NCBI GenBank assembly: GCA_002633005.1
Contig: NMRA01000612.1
Location: forward strand, 142,120-178,811
From: Phoronis australis
Lineage: Eukaryota; Phoronida; Phoronidae
DNA length: 36,692 bases
Direction of reading: 5' to 3'
The notes under the pieces are model-generated. The model had not been told where the DNA came from and searched no databases. It was given only the letters and a program-made list of their open reading frames with translations. Shown one piece after another: positions 18,801 to 28,741 of the stretch. The position numbers and the translations under genes are program-made. Position 1 is the stretch's first letter. Each line of letters begins with the position of its first letter.

Positions 18801-21800
18801 AAATGAACCATACAAATTGGAACATGAGGTTATAATTAACACATACCACAAGTCTGGCGATGATTCAGTCGAGATAATTTGAACAAATCGGTGAAAATCT
18901 GTCGCGGTTTGCTAGAGTTTCTTTTACCGAGTGCCATTTTGAGGAAGTTACGTGAAATCAAGCATGCTGACGAATAAAGAGTCCAAGGGACATATATCTT
19001 ATAGATTTCACCTGGGCCCAGTCTCCAATCTTTTTACTCGAAATGGAACTCGAAATTAGGTTTGGCATTTTCTACTCTACTTTTGGGCGAACTCAAGATA
19101 TGTGTCTATTATTCTATGCTCGAGTACACAATAACTTACGTACATAATTTATTGCCCTTAGTTCATACTTTGTAAACCCAATATTAAAGCAATAAGTTCG
19201 AGTTTGAACTCGAAATTTCGAGTTTTTACTCGAGTTTGTAGCACGAATATAAGGGTCTTCAAGGGCAAACTTGAAGTGGAAACTCCTATGCATAAACTAT
19301 AATGTATTCGAGCTCAGTCTGATAACCAATTATCTTAAGTTCGCACAAAAGGAGCAGAGAAATTGCCAAAAATAGTTTCGAGTTCGTTTCGAGTACAAAG
19401 ATTAGAGACCGGGCCCTGATACCTTCGCATGCTAATTTGAAAAAGTCACGCGCTAGCGTCGCGCTTTGCCCAGTCTCGCGCTAGCCTTTGCCTAAATCAC
19501 GTGACCGAGTTGACATACTTGTGGTTATCACGCACGTGGTGAAAAAGTTAACAGCAACCAAAAAAGTGGACTTGGAATTCTTCGCCAAAGTCAACTTAAT
19601 TCTCACAACTAAGCTTAATCGAAGATATGTATACTAACTATAGATAGGGAGGACAATCAAAAAGTAGGTCACGGTGCTCCATATCTGCCTCCGTGTAAAA
19701 CTCACGTCAGTAAATTGCCCGATTTCAGACTTCAAAGTTAACTATAAGACAATTTTGTGTTATAAATCATTACCTTAGTCTTTATTTGTAAGTTTGTAAT
19801 CTTTTTGTCTCAAATTATCGCTGATAAATCATTTTTTGTAAGCTTTTTTTAGCGCACGATTTTCCGCCACGCGATCAACTTTCGAAAAAGTACCTCCTGT
19901 TCCTCCTATCCAAAAGAGCACTATACTCTCAAATACAAACATGAAATTTGGACAGGATGTAGTTTAGTAAGTGCGCATTGTCACGTTTTTCCCCGTGTGT
20001 GGGTGGGCGCAAGGTGTTACAGACCGGTGCTAATAGCTTTCGGTGCGAAGATTGACTGAAGACTGGTTCGAGTTAATCCTTTATTAATCCCGACCGTACG
20101 TTCACAAGCCTACTCAAACAAAACGTCCGACGTAATGTCTGTTCTATGCTCCAGCCAGTGCTGCGAAGCCTTGACTTGTATTGAACTTCTGAGATACTTC
20201 CAGCAACTGTTACACTCGATTCAATAACCTGCTGTCTCTATAGCTGGCTCTCTATTGACTATCGCTGTAACTGCTGATTCTCTTCACTGCAACTCAACTG
20301 TAATCTCCTGAATAACTGACTTGATCTCTTCGTACTCAACTTTCTTGAATTCAACTGACTTGATCTCCTGATGAAATGCTGACTTGATCTGACTGACTTA
20401 ATCTTCTTGGACTCAAGTGACTAACACAAACCCGTGCTTGTGTATTTATAGCCTAATGCATTGTTCTAAAACTTTTCATCAATTCAAGCACATACCAGAA
20501 CTTTCTGGAACCTACCCAATCATTCTACAAACGTACTAGTCTCTAGAATATTCCAGACTGCATTAATCACTGTCATGCTAGAGTCTTCTATAAAGTTCCA
20601 CGCTATACTGTAGTAAACAAATTACATCATCACTGTTCTGACCTCAGTCTTCTAGAAAGTTCCACACTATTTTGTAGTAAACAAATTACATCATCATTGT
20701 ACTTAACTCAGGGGTCATGCCGATCAAACTGAATAACAAAACAAAACAATACAACTAATAATACTGTCAGAAAATAGTCTGACACGTATCTCCTCAAGTT
20801 GTTTTCTTGCAGTCTTGGCCAAGTTTTCATGGCGAGTTTTCGATCGTCCGGAAGGCCTAATTTTGGTCGGTCGGGAGATTGATGTTTTTCCAGTTGCGCA
20901 ATATGCCCCCCCGATTTTTAGATGAGGAATTTATCACTCTTTTAAATGGTAATTATTTCATTTTCAGAAATTCTGTCAAACTGCTGCGCATCGGTACTTT
21001 TCAAACAGCAGTCGTTAGTTCACTAACTCGCCGCATGTAAGCGCCACCAGCGGCTACGTTGAAGTTCAATGGCATCGCAACTTCACCGTTCGAAATAAAG
21101 TTGTTACTAAGTTTTTGTTGCGTAAATGATGAAATCCTTCATGTTAGGGGTGATTTGTTTTCCCAAATGGTCTTTTGTCTACTTTCTGATGTTTTTTGCC
21201 ATGATACGATCTAATAGTACATGGGTGGCACCCAGCACTGAAAAAAGTCACTGGGGGAGCCTATAGCTCCTGTCAGGCAATGATGTGTTGNACTTAAACG
21301 GCAATATCTCTGTAGAAATCGATCCAAATTTTATATAATACACACCACCATGTTTGTCTCAATGAGACAAATCTTTTTATATGCAGCACATGTATATTCT
21401 TTTATTTTTACGAAATTATGTAAAAAGGCAGATATTTTACGCATAATCGTCGCGTTTCAACAGCCATTTTCTCGTCAACCACTCATCCAATTTTTCTGAT
21501 TTTTGTACCATTTCATTTCTCACACCAAGGGCTATTCAAAAATGTATGACACATGGGTATTGTAAAAAAAAAATTAAAAACGTTGTCCTCCCTACTATAC
21601 AGAAGTAGAAAGGACCAATGCCCAATGGCAATGATGAAAGTAAGCGCAATGTATTTTTGACGATCGAGGTGAAAACTCAAAATCGGTAACCTAAATCCGG
21701 TCATGGCCCGTTTAAAATACACGTAACGAAATGCGCACAGAAAGCGAATGGAAGTATGGTAGCCCCTAAATGGCCAACCGAGGGGTTACGTGAACCACTC

Positions 21801-21998
21801 GACTCCTCTTTGGTGTTCCAACACCAACTTCTCACACGACAAACACAATGCATTGCTCAATGATCGTGATGTGTCATGTCTACCTTTGCGTTAGTTCAAA
21901 CACTTTTGTAATACCTGAGAAAACGACTTAACATCTACAAGGTCCAGTTGTATCGTTTTGTTTTCATCTGTCTTATCACTTTCACTGGAAGCGGCCAT
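15741..21998 (-). CDS. EXOSC10: Exosome component 10 (RRP6 homologue), N-terminal exons
   Basis: EXOSC10/RRP6 is the nuclear, DEDD-type 3'-5' exoribonuclease attached to the RNA exosome. Three exons join in phase: 21998-21915 (28 codons), 16906-16770 (45 codons + 2 nt) and 15828-15741 (1 nt + 29 codons), together ~103 residues. The product resembles the PMC2NT domain of EXOSC10, the part that pairs with C1D/Rrp47. Key matches are SSNDLPCAGNDWDYYSSFPS and, later, ELEERFD. The exonuclease and HRDC domains would follow but are not found leftwards, so they lie beyond position 1 or are lost. Intron 1 is 5.0 kb and carries a MITE and a solo LTR. Intron 2 is 941 bp. Confidence 0.85.
16770..16906 (-). 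CDS. EXOSC10: EXOSC10 exon 2 (PMC2NT core)
   Basis: The acceptor TTATTTACAG ends at 16907 and the donor AT|GTAAGC has GT at 16769-16768. The 45 codons contain the best family signature of this gene: a small-residue helix, then LP..GNDWDYYSSFPSF and an EGRRLTQ helix. The equivalent human segment has an FGDEYDFYRSFPGF pattern. The open frame happens to extend upstream of the acceptor, but that part has no similarity and is treated as intron. Confidence 0.88.
16907..19011. other. EXOSC10 intron 1, proximal part
   Basis: Apart from the candidate exon at 18937-18847, I see no gene. A minus frame at 17180-17040 starts in AAGATGGCA just below TGCATTGTGGG (17202-17212). A minus frame at 18505-18311 is open for 64 codons without a known domain. 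Two sequence-identical reading frames on opposite strands at 17356-17625 are mutual shadows. Confidence 0.35.
18847..18937 (-). CDS. Candidate first coding exon of an unknown gene (low confidence)
   Basis: ATG at 18937 in the context CAAAATGGCA opens 30 codons (MALGKRNSSKPRQIFTDLF.. to ..NHRQTC) and ends at a good donor, G|GTATGT (GT at 18846-18845), phase 1. I do not recognise the protein and found no downstream exon in the matching phase: the frame after TTATTTGCAG near 18795 stops almost at once. It lies in EXOSC10 intron 1 on the same strand. It could equally be a chance frame. Confidence 0.2.
19012..19418. mobile_element. Foldback MITE, 407 bp, inside EXOSC10 intron 1
   Basis: The left arm starts CTGGGCCCAGTCTCCAATCT and the right arm ends AGATTAGAGACCGGGCCCTG, its reverse complement with few changes. 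The match continues inwards for ~85 bp (TACTCGAAA..GAACTCGAAA.., TTTGGCA, TTTTGGGCGAACTCAAGA), then more loosely almost to the centre, which is rich in CTCGAAATTTCGAG palindromes. The whole element can fold into one hairpin. No coding capacity. A target-site duplication was not clear, so the boundaries are ±a few bases. Confidence 0.8.
19419..19978. other. EXOSC10 intron 1 between the MITE and the solo LTR
   Basis: No gene, RNA or repeat with clear ends was recognised in this 560-bp stretch. GCGCTAGC-type words near 19450-19485 occur twice (cacgcgctagcgtcgcgc and ctcgcgctagcc). Confidence 0.3.
19979..20784 (-). mobile_element. Solo LTR, 806 bp, with target-site duplication
   Basis: On the minus strand the segment begins TGTCAGACTATTTTCTGACA and ends AAAAACGTGACA, so the ends are TGTCA...TGACA. 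It contains a TATA box TATAAATA (20450-20443) and a poly(A) signal AATAAA (20085-20080) in the right order for U3-R-U5. The flanking five bases are CGCAT (19974-19978) and CGTAT (20785-20789), a target-site duplication with one change. No internal retroviral region is present, so this is a solo LTR left by LTR-LTR recombination. It is unlike anything in the gypsy copy and probably a different LTR family. Confidence 0.82.
20583..20710 (-). repeat. 64-bp tandem duplication in the U3 of the solo LTR
   Basis: The block GTCTTCTA(T/G)AAAGTTCCAC.., continuing through TAGTAAACAAATTACATCAT, occurs at 20583 and 20647. It lies upstream of the TATA box in LTR orientation, the place where enhancer repeats commonly occur. 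Confidence 0.75.
20790..21914. other. EXOSC10 intron 1, exon-1 side
   Basis: No gene or element with defined ends. One ambiguous base lies at 21291. A palindromic GTTTGTCTCAATGAGACAAA is at 21353-21372. Confidence 0.3.
21915..21998 (-). CDS. EXOSC10: EXOSC10 exon 1 (start codon to residue 28)
   Basis: The start is ATG at 21998 in the context AAAAATGGCC. The exon encodes MAASSESDKTDENKT.. and ends ..DVKSFSQ, phase 0, at a CAG|GTATTA donor (GT at 21914-21913). The acidic lead followed by a short hydrophobic helix start corresponds to the region before the PMC2NT helices. It splices in phase to exon 2 at 16906, where the helix continues RALQAVIGAV. Confidence 0.75.
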
Positions 21999-21999
21999 T

Positions 22000-22040
22000 T
22001 TTAAACACGTGTGACGGTCAGCGCCACCTTCCGGATGCTA
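22000..22040 (-). promoter_or_regulatory. Probable EXOSC10 promoter-proximal elements
   Basis: Within 40 bp upstream of the ATG there is a CACGTG E-box (22006-22011) and, on the minus strand, CCGGAAG (ETS/GABP-type, ~22029-22035). No TATA box is seen. This fits a TATA-less housekeeping promoter with a very short leader; the transcription start itself is not determined. Confidence 0.4.
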
Positions 22041-24057
22041 GCGTCTAATCTTTTTCATTCGAATAGGCCCCGCAAAGGTTTGTCACATGTCCCGTTGTTC
22101 TTAATCTATAATTCTCTATGATGCTAAGTTTGAGTATGGTATGGCTTACTTGGACTGAGTGGCTTCACCAAGGGACTGAAGACCAGGGCCGTAGGAAGCG
22201 GGGGGCCGGGGGGGAGGGGGCACGGGCCCCAAAAAAAATTTTCAGGTGTCTGGGTTTAACCGTGGCAACCGACATAGGCGTTTTGCCGGGGACAGTCGAG
22301 AAAAGAAAGACTGCGAAAAACGGATAAGAGAGAAAATTCAAGAGAACATTTAAGAAATCTGCAGCAGTGCACGGTTTACCTTTTGAGGACCCTGGCCAGG
22401 ACTGACACTGTCGTTAGTGCCGGTCTTCTCTTGAGTGCAGCACAGGTCGTCTTAACGCCCACATATATTTCGAAAAATCGAGAAAATTTGTAAAGCGAAG
22501 CTTTTCCGGAACGTACTAATTTACTGGATGTTTAAATTCAACAAGTCACCGAATGCAAAACTATATTTTTCCAGAGGCACCTGTCTGGCAAGGGATAACG
22601 GAGACAACTTTCGCTTTATTTTTTTTTCTCGAAACTGTAAATCCCTTGAGAAAATTTGATGGCCTGACAGATAACATCAATTGGTGTGAATTTCCTGATA
22701 TTTTCGTATTTAGGAGCCCCGCCCTTGAAGGAGGCCATTGATGACATTCGAGTGGCCACCTCAGTTTCTGTGTCCTTATTGACAAATTCTTAAGGGGCCG
22801 CTCACGGAGAGAGGGCCCAATGTTGGAATTGGTTACCTATATTTTCCTGTTTTTTTTTTGTGAAATCGGGCTTTCATGTTGAAGGAGGTCACTCTCTGTA
22901 TTGTTTTGGGACCACACGACTGTGGAATGACTTTTTTCCAAGCTTAATGATGTTTAGCCTTTCATCTTAAGGTGTCCCATTCAGACAGTACCCTCTCTCG
23001 GTGGAGCAGTTCGGGGTAAATGTCCCTTTGTTCCTCTATATACATGTATATCTGCGCGATCAGACTGATATATGTGAACGATGATCAGTCTCATCAGAAT
23101 TCATATCAACCAAAATGGAGGTGCAAGATTTTTACACAAGCATTACTTAATCTAAGTTTAGAAAATAGGAAGAAGACGAACAGTACACAGTGTCTATTTT
23201 GTGACGTACAAGTTCAGTAAGATTGGCGGTAAATATAAGGGGAAAAACTAAGCCTTTGAACTAGCAAGGAGAAATGTATAATGCATACAGAAGTATGCAA
23301 CAGTCAGGGCACGGACATCTGTGTACATTCTGAGGGACGTACATGTGTAGCTAGTATGGAGGGAGATTTGTCTCGTGCGGAACCCTCTCCAGTGGGGAGG
23401 AGGGGGGAGGGAGAGGCGACACAACAATTCGTGATGATCGGCACTAAACATTTTAGCATCAGAAATATTACATAGATTCATTCAAGTAAGTCAGGCAAAC
23501 GCATTTTAATTAATAACCCACTGGTACATGCCACCTGCCGCCCCGAAGTGTCGTACCAGATGGTTCCAGTTCAATCCCGTCCTGCAGCCATTCTATTACT
23601 GCTTATGAATTTCTGTAATTACATCACGTTTCATCTATTATAGTTGCTAAACGTAAATTGAAACATTAGAACGTTCTAGAAACCATGTACAGTTAGTTGT
23701 TGCAACAAGAGGGGGGGTAACATATATCAAACTTTACAAATATCCGTGGCGTTGGAATTTTGCAATTAAATGCTGACTGACGTCAATTTGAACATGTGTC
23801 GTAAAACGCTACGCAATATTGCCATAAGTCAAAATTTTAATAATTTTGCTAAAACTAATGATTGCTTAAAGGTATTTCAATAAACACAGTGTACATTCAA
23901 TGACTGGCACTGGTGCATTACAAGCTTCAAGGTGTAAGACATATCAAATCCAAATAGAAAAAATATTCTACATGTATAAAGAGTTCGTCTCACCCACGTG
24001 TTAGACGAAGTACAGGCTCTATTTCCTATTTTTTGGTTACACTAATTGTCGTAGCTC
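22041..24057. other. Intergenic stretch; G-rich transposon-end-like motif at 22187
   Basis: No host exon was recognised. At 22187-22232 the sequence AGGGCCGTAGGAAGCGGGGG.. followed by G and C runs resembles the termini of hAT-like elements, but no matching inverted end was located. Open frames at 23248-23481 on both strands shadow each other. Confidence 0.3.
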
Positions 24058-24173
24058 GCTACATAAATATAGACAATCTAAATCCGTGGTCACGACCATA
24101 ATATAAAATAGCGTGCTACATATAATATAGACATTCTAAATCCATGGCCATAACCATAATATAGAATAGCGCA
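24058..24173. repeat. 58-bp direct repeat, two copies
   Basis: The phrase ATATAGACA(A/T)TCTAAATCC..CCATAATATA(A/G)AATAGCG occurs at ~24067 and ~24125 with period 58. It is AT-rich and has no coding meaning. Confidence 0.75.
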
Positions 24174-26889
24174 CTGACCCTGTATGTAAATCCGACACTG
24201 CCAAGTATTCTCGAGGGAAGTTGAGATTCCAAATTCATCAAAAAAACAAAAAAAAACTCTTGCATAGCCCAGTCATTCGACCCAAACAACCAAAAATTTG
24301 AAAAAAATACAGTAGGATTGCCGTCATCGCCGGGAAAGGGTGGAATTTTGAAGAAGGTGAAGACTGCTACTTGTGAATTACACAAAAGAACTATTTCCAA
24401 TGGTTGATTATAAAATAATGTTACTGATTTCCGTAGAATCACAAGAATAGTATCTCTTTTGAAGATGGTTACTATGAGTTGTTTATAAGGAATGATTCCC
24501 ACTTGTGGAAAACACTGCTGTCTAGGCTACTATTTGTAATGATCGTGTACTGTACATGTCGAAAGTGGTGCTCAAAGAACTCTCGCAATCATAAACAAAG
24601 AATTCAACGTTTTTTTGTCAGTGGAGTTCAAGTTTACATCGTGAACCGTTATAGGCACCTCTGAAAAAAACACCTTAATACGAATACCCCATCTCCCATA
24701 TTCCCCCGGTTACCCGTCAAAAGTCTGCGAGCATGCATGCGGAAATAGAGCATAACATTCCTGTTTGATAAACAAATTCGTTGGTTTCTGATTTACTTGT
24801 TTATGTATCTACGAATATCGATAGAGTCATAGATGATGCTTGACAATTAGAAGCTAATCTTGTAAGAATTGGTGATAATCCAGTGATTTTTATTGCTGCC
24901 TGAAGTTGGAAAAACTCTATAATCTGATCTTCAAATAGTAAAGTACACTTAGACGATTTTTGCATATCTACAATAACTCTCAGACATTGATGAAATTCGT
25001 GCTTAAACCGTAGATAGAAAAACGTTTTAAAAATCATTAAATAAATATAATTAAACTCATTTCTTGGAAAGTTTGTCTTCGCAGTTCCTTGGTGTTTTTA
25101 GTTTACAGTAGTATTGATCGAGTAATGAATTTTTGTTCTTCAAAACTGAATGGATTGCTTTCCCTGATTCGCATGCAGGTCATGACTGACGTATCTACGT
25201 TATGAAAAATAAGATGTAACCATGCAGTAGGCCGCGCAGACAGTGATTTTTTGGACACACTATCCTTTTCCCCAGCCACCAGAAACAGAACTACCGGTCG
25301 TGTTTCAACTAGGGATTTTGAAACAGCCCCAAAGGCACTATAACAGTGACTTCGGGACCTCACCTTTTCAAAAAAACTTTCAAAGAATGACCATAATAAA
25401 ATAAAGTTTTCCTGAAAATCGATTACAACAAAACGAATCTTGACTTTAGAACGAGTGCAGACGCTGCCTGTCTCAAGTGAATCATAGTCGGTTGAGCTGA
25501 CCAGCAACTAGCTTTCATCGGGAATTTCGTATTTTCACATTGTTAGATCTCGGCTATAGCTACTTGAGGCAACTCCTCGCTACAGGTCAGTGTACTGGTC
25601 CTAGGCCCATTCTTACTCTCCGTGTTGGTTCACGATTACTGACTCAACTCTTAATGGATGGATCTCCGGAACTGTCCCAGCGCGGATCCAGGATTTTGTC
25701 GGNGCGGAGGTGGTGGCGACGTCGAAATGGTTTGTGCCTCCCCCAATAATTTTTGCCTTCCTACGGGCCTGAAGATTTTCTGATGTAACACATGCCCTGG
25801 AAGATCCTCAGGCAAAATCATTCCCGAAGACTCCGCCTAGAAGTTTTCGGGAAATTGTCAAATTAATTCATAATCAAACTTTTGCGCTTTCCAAGATAGT
25901 CTATGTAATAAATAATTTAAGAATGGGCAGCGTAAATGGAACGAAAGTCAACATTATAATAAAAGAAATAACAAAACGTGACTTTAAATTTTTATTGATA
26001 TCCGGCAGTGGTTTGCCAGTTAGTGAGGCAAATGTTATCAAGTCATTACTACTAAAATGGGTTACCTATTGTTTGGACGGAAACAATGTTTAAAGTGTTT
26101 TCAAAATATTTGGCATATGGGGATATTCTGATCTTTAAATCAAATCGTTAACTGTGCGGCTTGCAAATTGGATACTAGTAGTCTTCTACCATAATGATGC
26201 TTGAGAAATTCTAGGCCACTTGCGAATGTGGAGCAATAAACGCATTTTCATTGATGGTATGACTGTGTTCTTCAAGTTCCTATGAGGCAGGTATCATTGG
26301 ATTTGAAAACTAATTTTTGGAGCTGGGAGGTACTGAAATAAAAATACGAGCTTTTAAACAGGACGGACTATATTACTTTGAGACATGTAATAAACTCGAA
26401 GGTGGAACCTACCAGGTCAAAATATAGCCTTATTTCAAGCTAAATAAGATAAATACCCTGCTTTCCAAAATTGTTTCGCCTCCGGATTTGTAATCAGCTT
26501 GATTGATATTCAGCATAGACAACCTGTCAAAATTAAGTTACACAAAACTCGTGTTGCCTGATCCTTATGTTAGAACTTTCAAATATTAGTTGTATTCATG
26601 AAAAGGTTAACACAAAAAGTGGAAATTTGTGGTACAAGATTCAGGAAGTCTTAACTACACAACAGCACGATTTAATGTTAAATAAAACTGTTATTTTAAT
26701 AACATGTATACGTAATTTGGAAACTAGTTGGCTGCTAATTGTCAACCTAAGACTTACATGCACAATGACAAAGTTAAGATTCACATGGGATACCTCACAG
26801 ATTAAAATACCCAACCCATAACACTTGTCAAGAAGCCCCTCCTCCTACGGGAGTCTACCCAGCGAAAGATAGATGAAAGCGCTCCGAGG
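24174..26889. other. Intergenic stretch without a recognised gene
   Basis: Two longer minus frames (24502-24116, 128 codons; 25507-25103, 134 codons) have no recognisable domain, and their composition looks like repeat-derived sequence. At 25678-25697 the motif CAGCGCGGATCCAGGATTTT repeats the one at 10361. An ambiguous base lies at 25703. Confidence 0.3.
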
Positions 26890-27290
26890 AGCGACACTTG
26901 GCGAAATTAACAGAAAAGATGACGATAGGGATGACGACGAAGAGGACGACTATGACGACGATGGTGGCGATGATGAACAATTCAAGTAATGATAACATTC
27001 ACAAGACGAACGTAGAGGCCAGACATCAGGAAATATAGGGTACAGTCTTGAACGACACTTGGCGAAAATAACTGAAAAGACGACGGAGATAATGACGAAG
27101 AGGACGAATATGACGAAGATGGTGGCGATGATGAACAATTCAAGTAATGATAACATTCACAAGACGAACGTAAAGGCCAGACATCAGTCTTGAACGACAC
27201 TTGGCGAAATTAACTGAAAAAACGACGACGGAGATGATGACGAAGATAACGAATATGATGACGATGGTGATGATGCTGAACAACATCATA
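26890..27290. repeat. Three tandem units (142-161 bp) with an acidic-coding GAC/GAT/GAA tract
   Basis: CGACACTTGGCGAAA starts units at ~26892, ~27053 and ~27195. Each unit carries a purine-rich GATGACGA.. tract followed by GATGATGAACAATTCAAGTAATG and CATTCACAAGACGAACG; the third unit diverges at its end. On the plus strand the tract reads as a run of Asp/Glu closed by the same EQF K stop in units 1 and 2. The unit length differs by a GGAAATATAGGG-type insert in unit 1. Confidence 0.75.
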
Positions 27291-28596
27291 AAATTCATAT
27301 GAAGCACTTAGATGTCATAAATCAGCAATAGGCTACACTCTTGCCCAATAGAAACTAAACCAACATCAATGGAGCAAGAGCGCTCAACAAAGGAACAGCG
27401 CTATCAGAAAATCTCGAATAATTCAAAGAGTAGACGTCCTAGCGAAAAATGGTAAACATCTTCTGAAAGCCCGTTCAAAACTCTATCTAAACTGATGGTA
27501 TTGCCTAATTCCGTAAATTTTTCGAAAAAAATGAAATTTTGCGTTTTTTTAAGAATTTCAAAGTCAAAGAACTCGAAAACGGTAAGTCTGAGGAAAAAAT
27601 TGTTGCAGGTCATTTGAAAGAGTATACCTCAAAGAATCCACAAGCAAAAATTCACGTCTTTTTCTCTTCCCGTTTAAAATCGCACTCCAGCACGACTGAA
27701 AATGGGTCAACATGCGCCAGATACGCCATCTTGAAAGCAACTTCCGGTTTTCGGCTCTGTATAATAGCAAGTCATGAGAAACTAATACATGTAAAAATTC
27801 GAAGCAATTGACCCTATAATGCACACTCTACAGGAGAAAACGTTTTTAGGTCAAAATCGAGGTGCGCGTGCACGATCGCCGATATTTCCGCCATCTTTAA
27901 CCGGAAGTAAACAATTTCCGGTATACTTGTAGCACACTTCCGGTCAATTTACTGTGGCCATTCTTAGCCTTGTACGTAAAAACATGTGGCCTCCAGCATT
28001 TGAACCTTTAAATGAAATCAAAATGGCCGCCACCTTGGATCCGATTATAACGCAAAACAATAGGCTTCCAGTACTTCAGGAACTACGTGTTATGTGAAAT
28101 TTCGTGATGATCGAACGAAAATTGCGACCTGCATTGTGCGAACAAAAAATAAAAAAAAATTAGTGAAAGAAGCAACATACTTGGCGAAATTTATTTCTCA
28201 AAGTAAAAATTTTCGTTTTGACTACGATGAATCTTCACCCAGAATGAAGGAAAAATGTTACCCATGGTCGCTAAAATTTGTCCAGTTTCATTGTCTCCAA
28301 TTAATCTAAAATAACCACTCCTTGTTCCAGAGAGATAAGACTACTGATTCAGCTATGCGAGAGAAAAAAGGAACATGAAATTACGACTAAAAAGTAAGAA
28401 CCAAAAAAGCAAAAATAGTTGAACTGCTTTGTAAAACGAAGCAGAGAGTATGTACCTAAGGTTAGAAAGCACAAAAAAAACTTTGCTTGACCAGGCATAT
28501 ATTTGCATACAATAATGCAAGTTACATAACATAACGTAACATAACTCTGAGTGTAGCAATTGATCAAACATTCATTGAACAATGAAGACATGGTGT
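27291..28596. other. RPL22 downstream region; no other gene recognised
   Basis: Between the acidic tandem repeat and the RPL22 stop there is no recognised exon. CCGGAAG/CTTCCGG words recur at 27900-27945. On the minus strand AATGAA lies ~25 nt after the RPL22 stop and might act as a weak poly(A) signal; no canonical AATAAA was found close by. Confidence 0.3.
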
Positions 28597-28741
28597 TTAA
28601 TCGTCTTCCTCTGCCTCCTCCTCTTCGTTGTTAATCTGGAAGTAACGAAGTTCGTAGGAATCCTTTGCGATGGCAACAACACGCAGCCAATCACGAAGAT
28701 TGTTTTTCTTCAGGTATTTCTTCGTCAAATACTTGAGATAC
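28597..28741 (-). CDS. RPL22: RPL22 coding exon 4
   Basis: Acceptor TTTTTTCAG ends at 28742. One base completes Arg, then [20 protein letters not shown].. through [10 protein letters not shown] and a Glu/Asp tail, stop TAA 28599-28597. Confidence 0.96.

Noticed and set aside
23520-23590. Possible tRNA or SINE (GTTCAATCCCG word)
   Set aside because: A B-box-like word is present but no A box at the right distance and no cloverleaf.
24116-24502. 128-codon minus-strand ORF
   Set aside because: No domain, no splice logic, odd Phe-rich composition; probably repeat-derived or chance.
25103-25507. 134-codon minus-strand ORF
   Set aside because: It looks repeat-like but I cannot tie it to a family, and there is no start context or neighbouring exon.
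26950-27200. Minus-strand Ser-rich ORFs
   Set aside because: They are the complement of the GAY/GAR tandem tract and have no start or splice support.
28353-28591. Minus ORFs downstream of the RPL22 stop as a coding extension
   Set aside because: RPL22 is complete with its acidic tail at 28597; these lie in 3' UTR or intergenic sequence.
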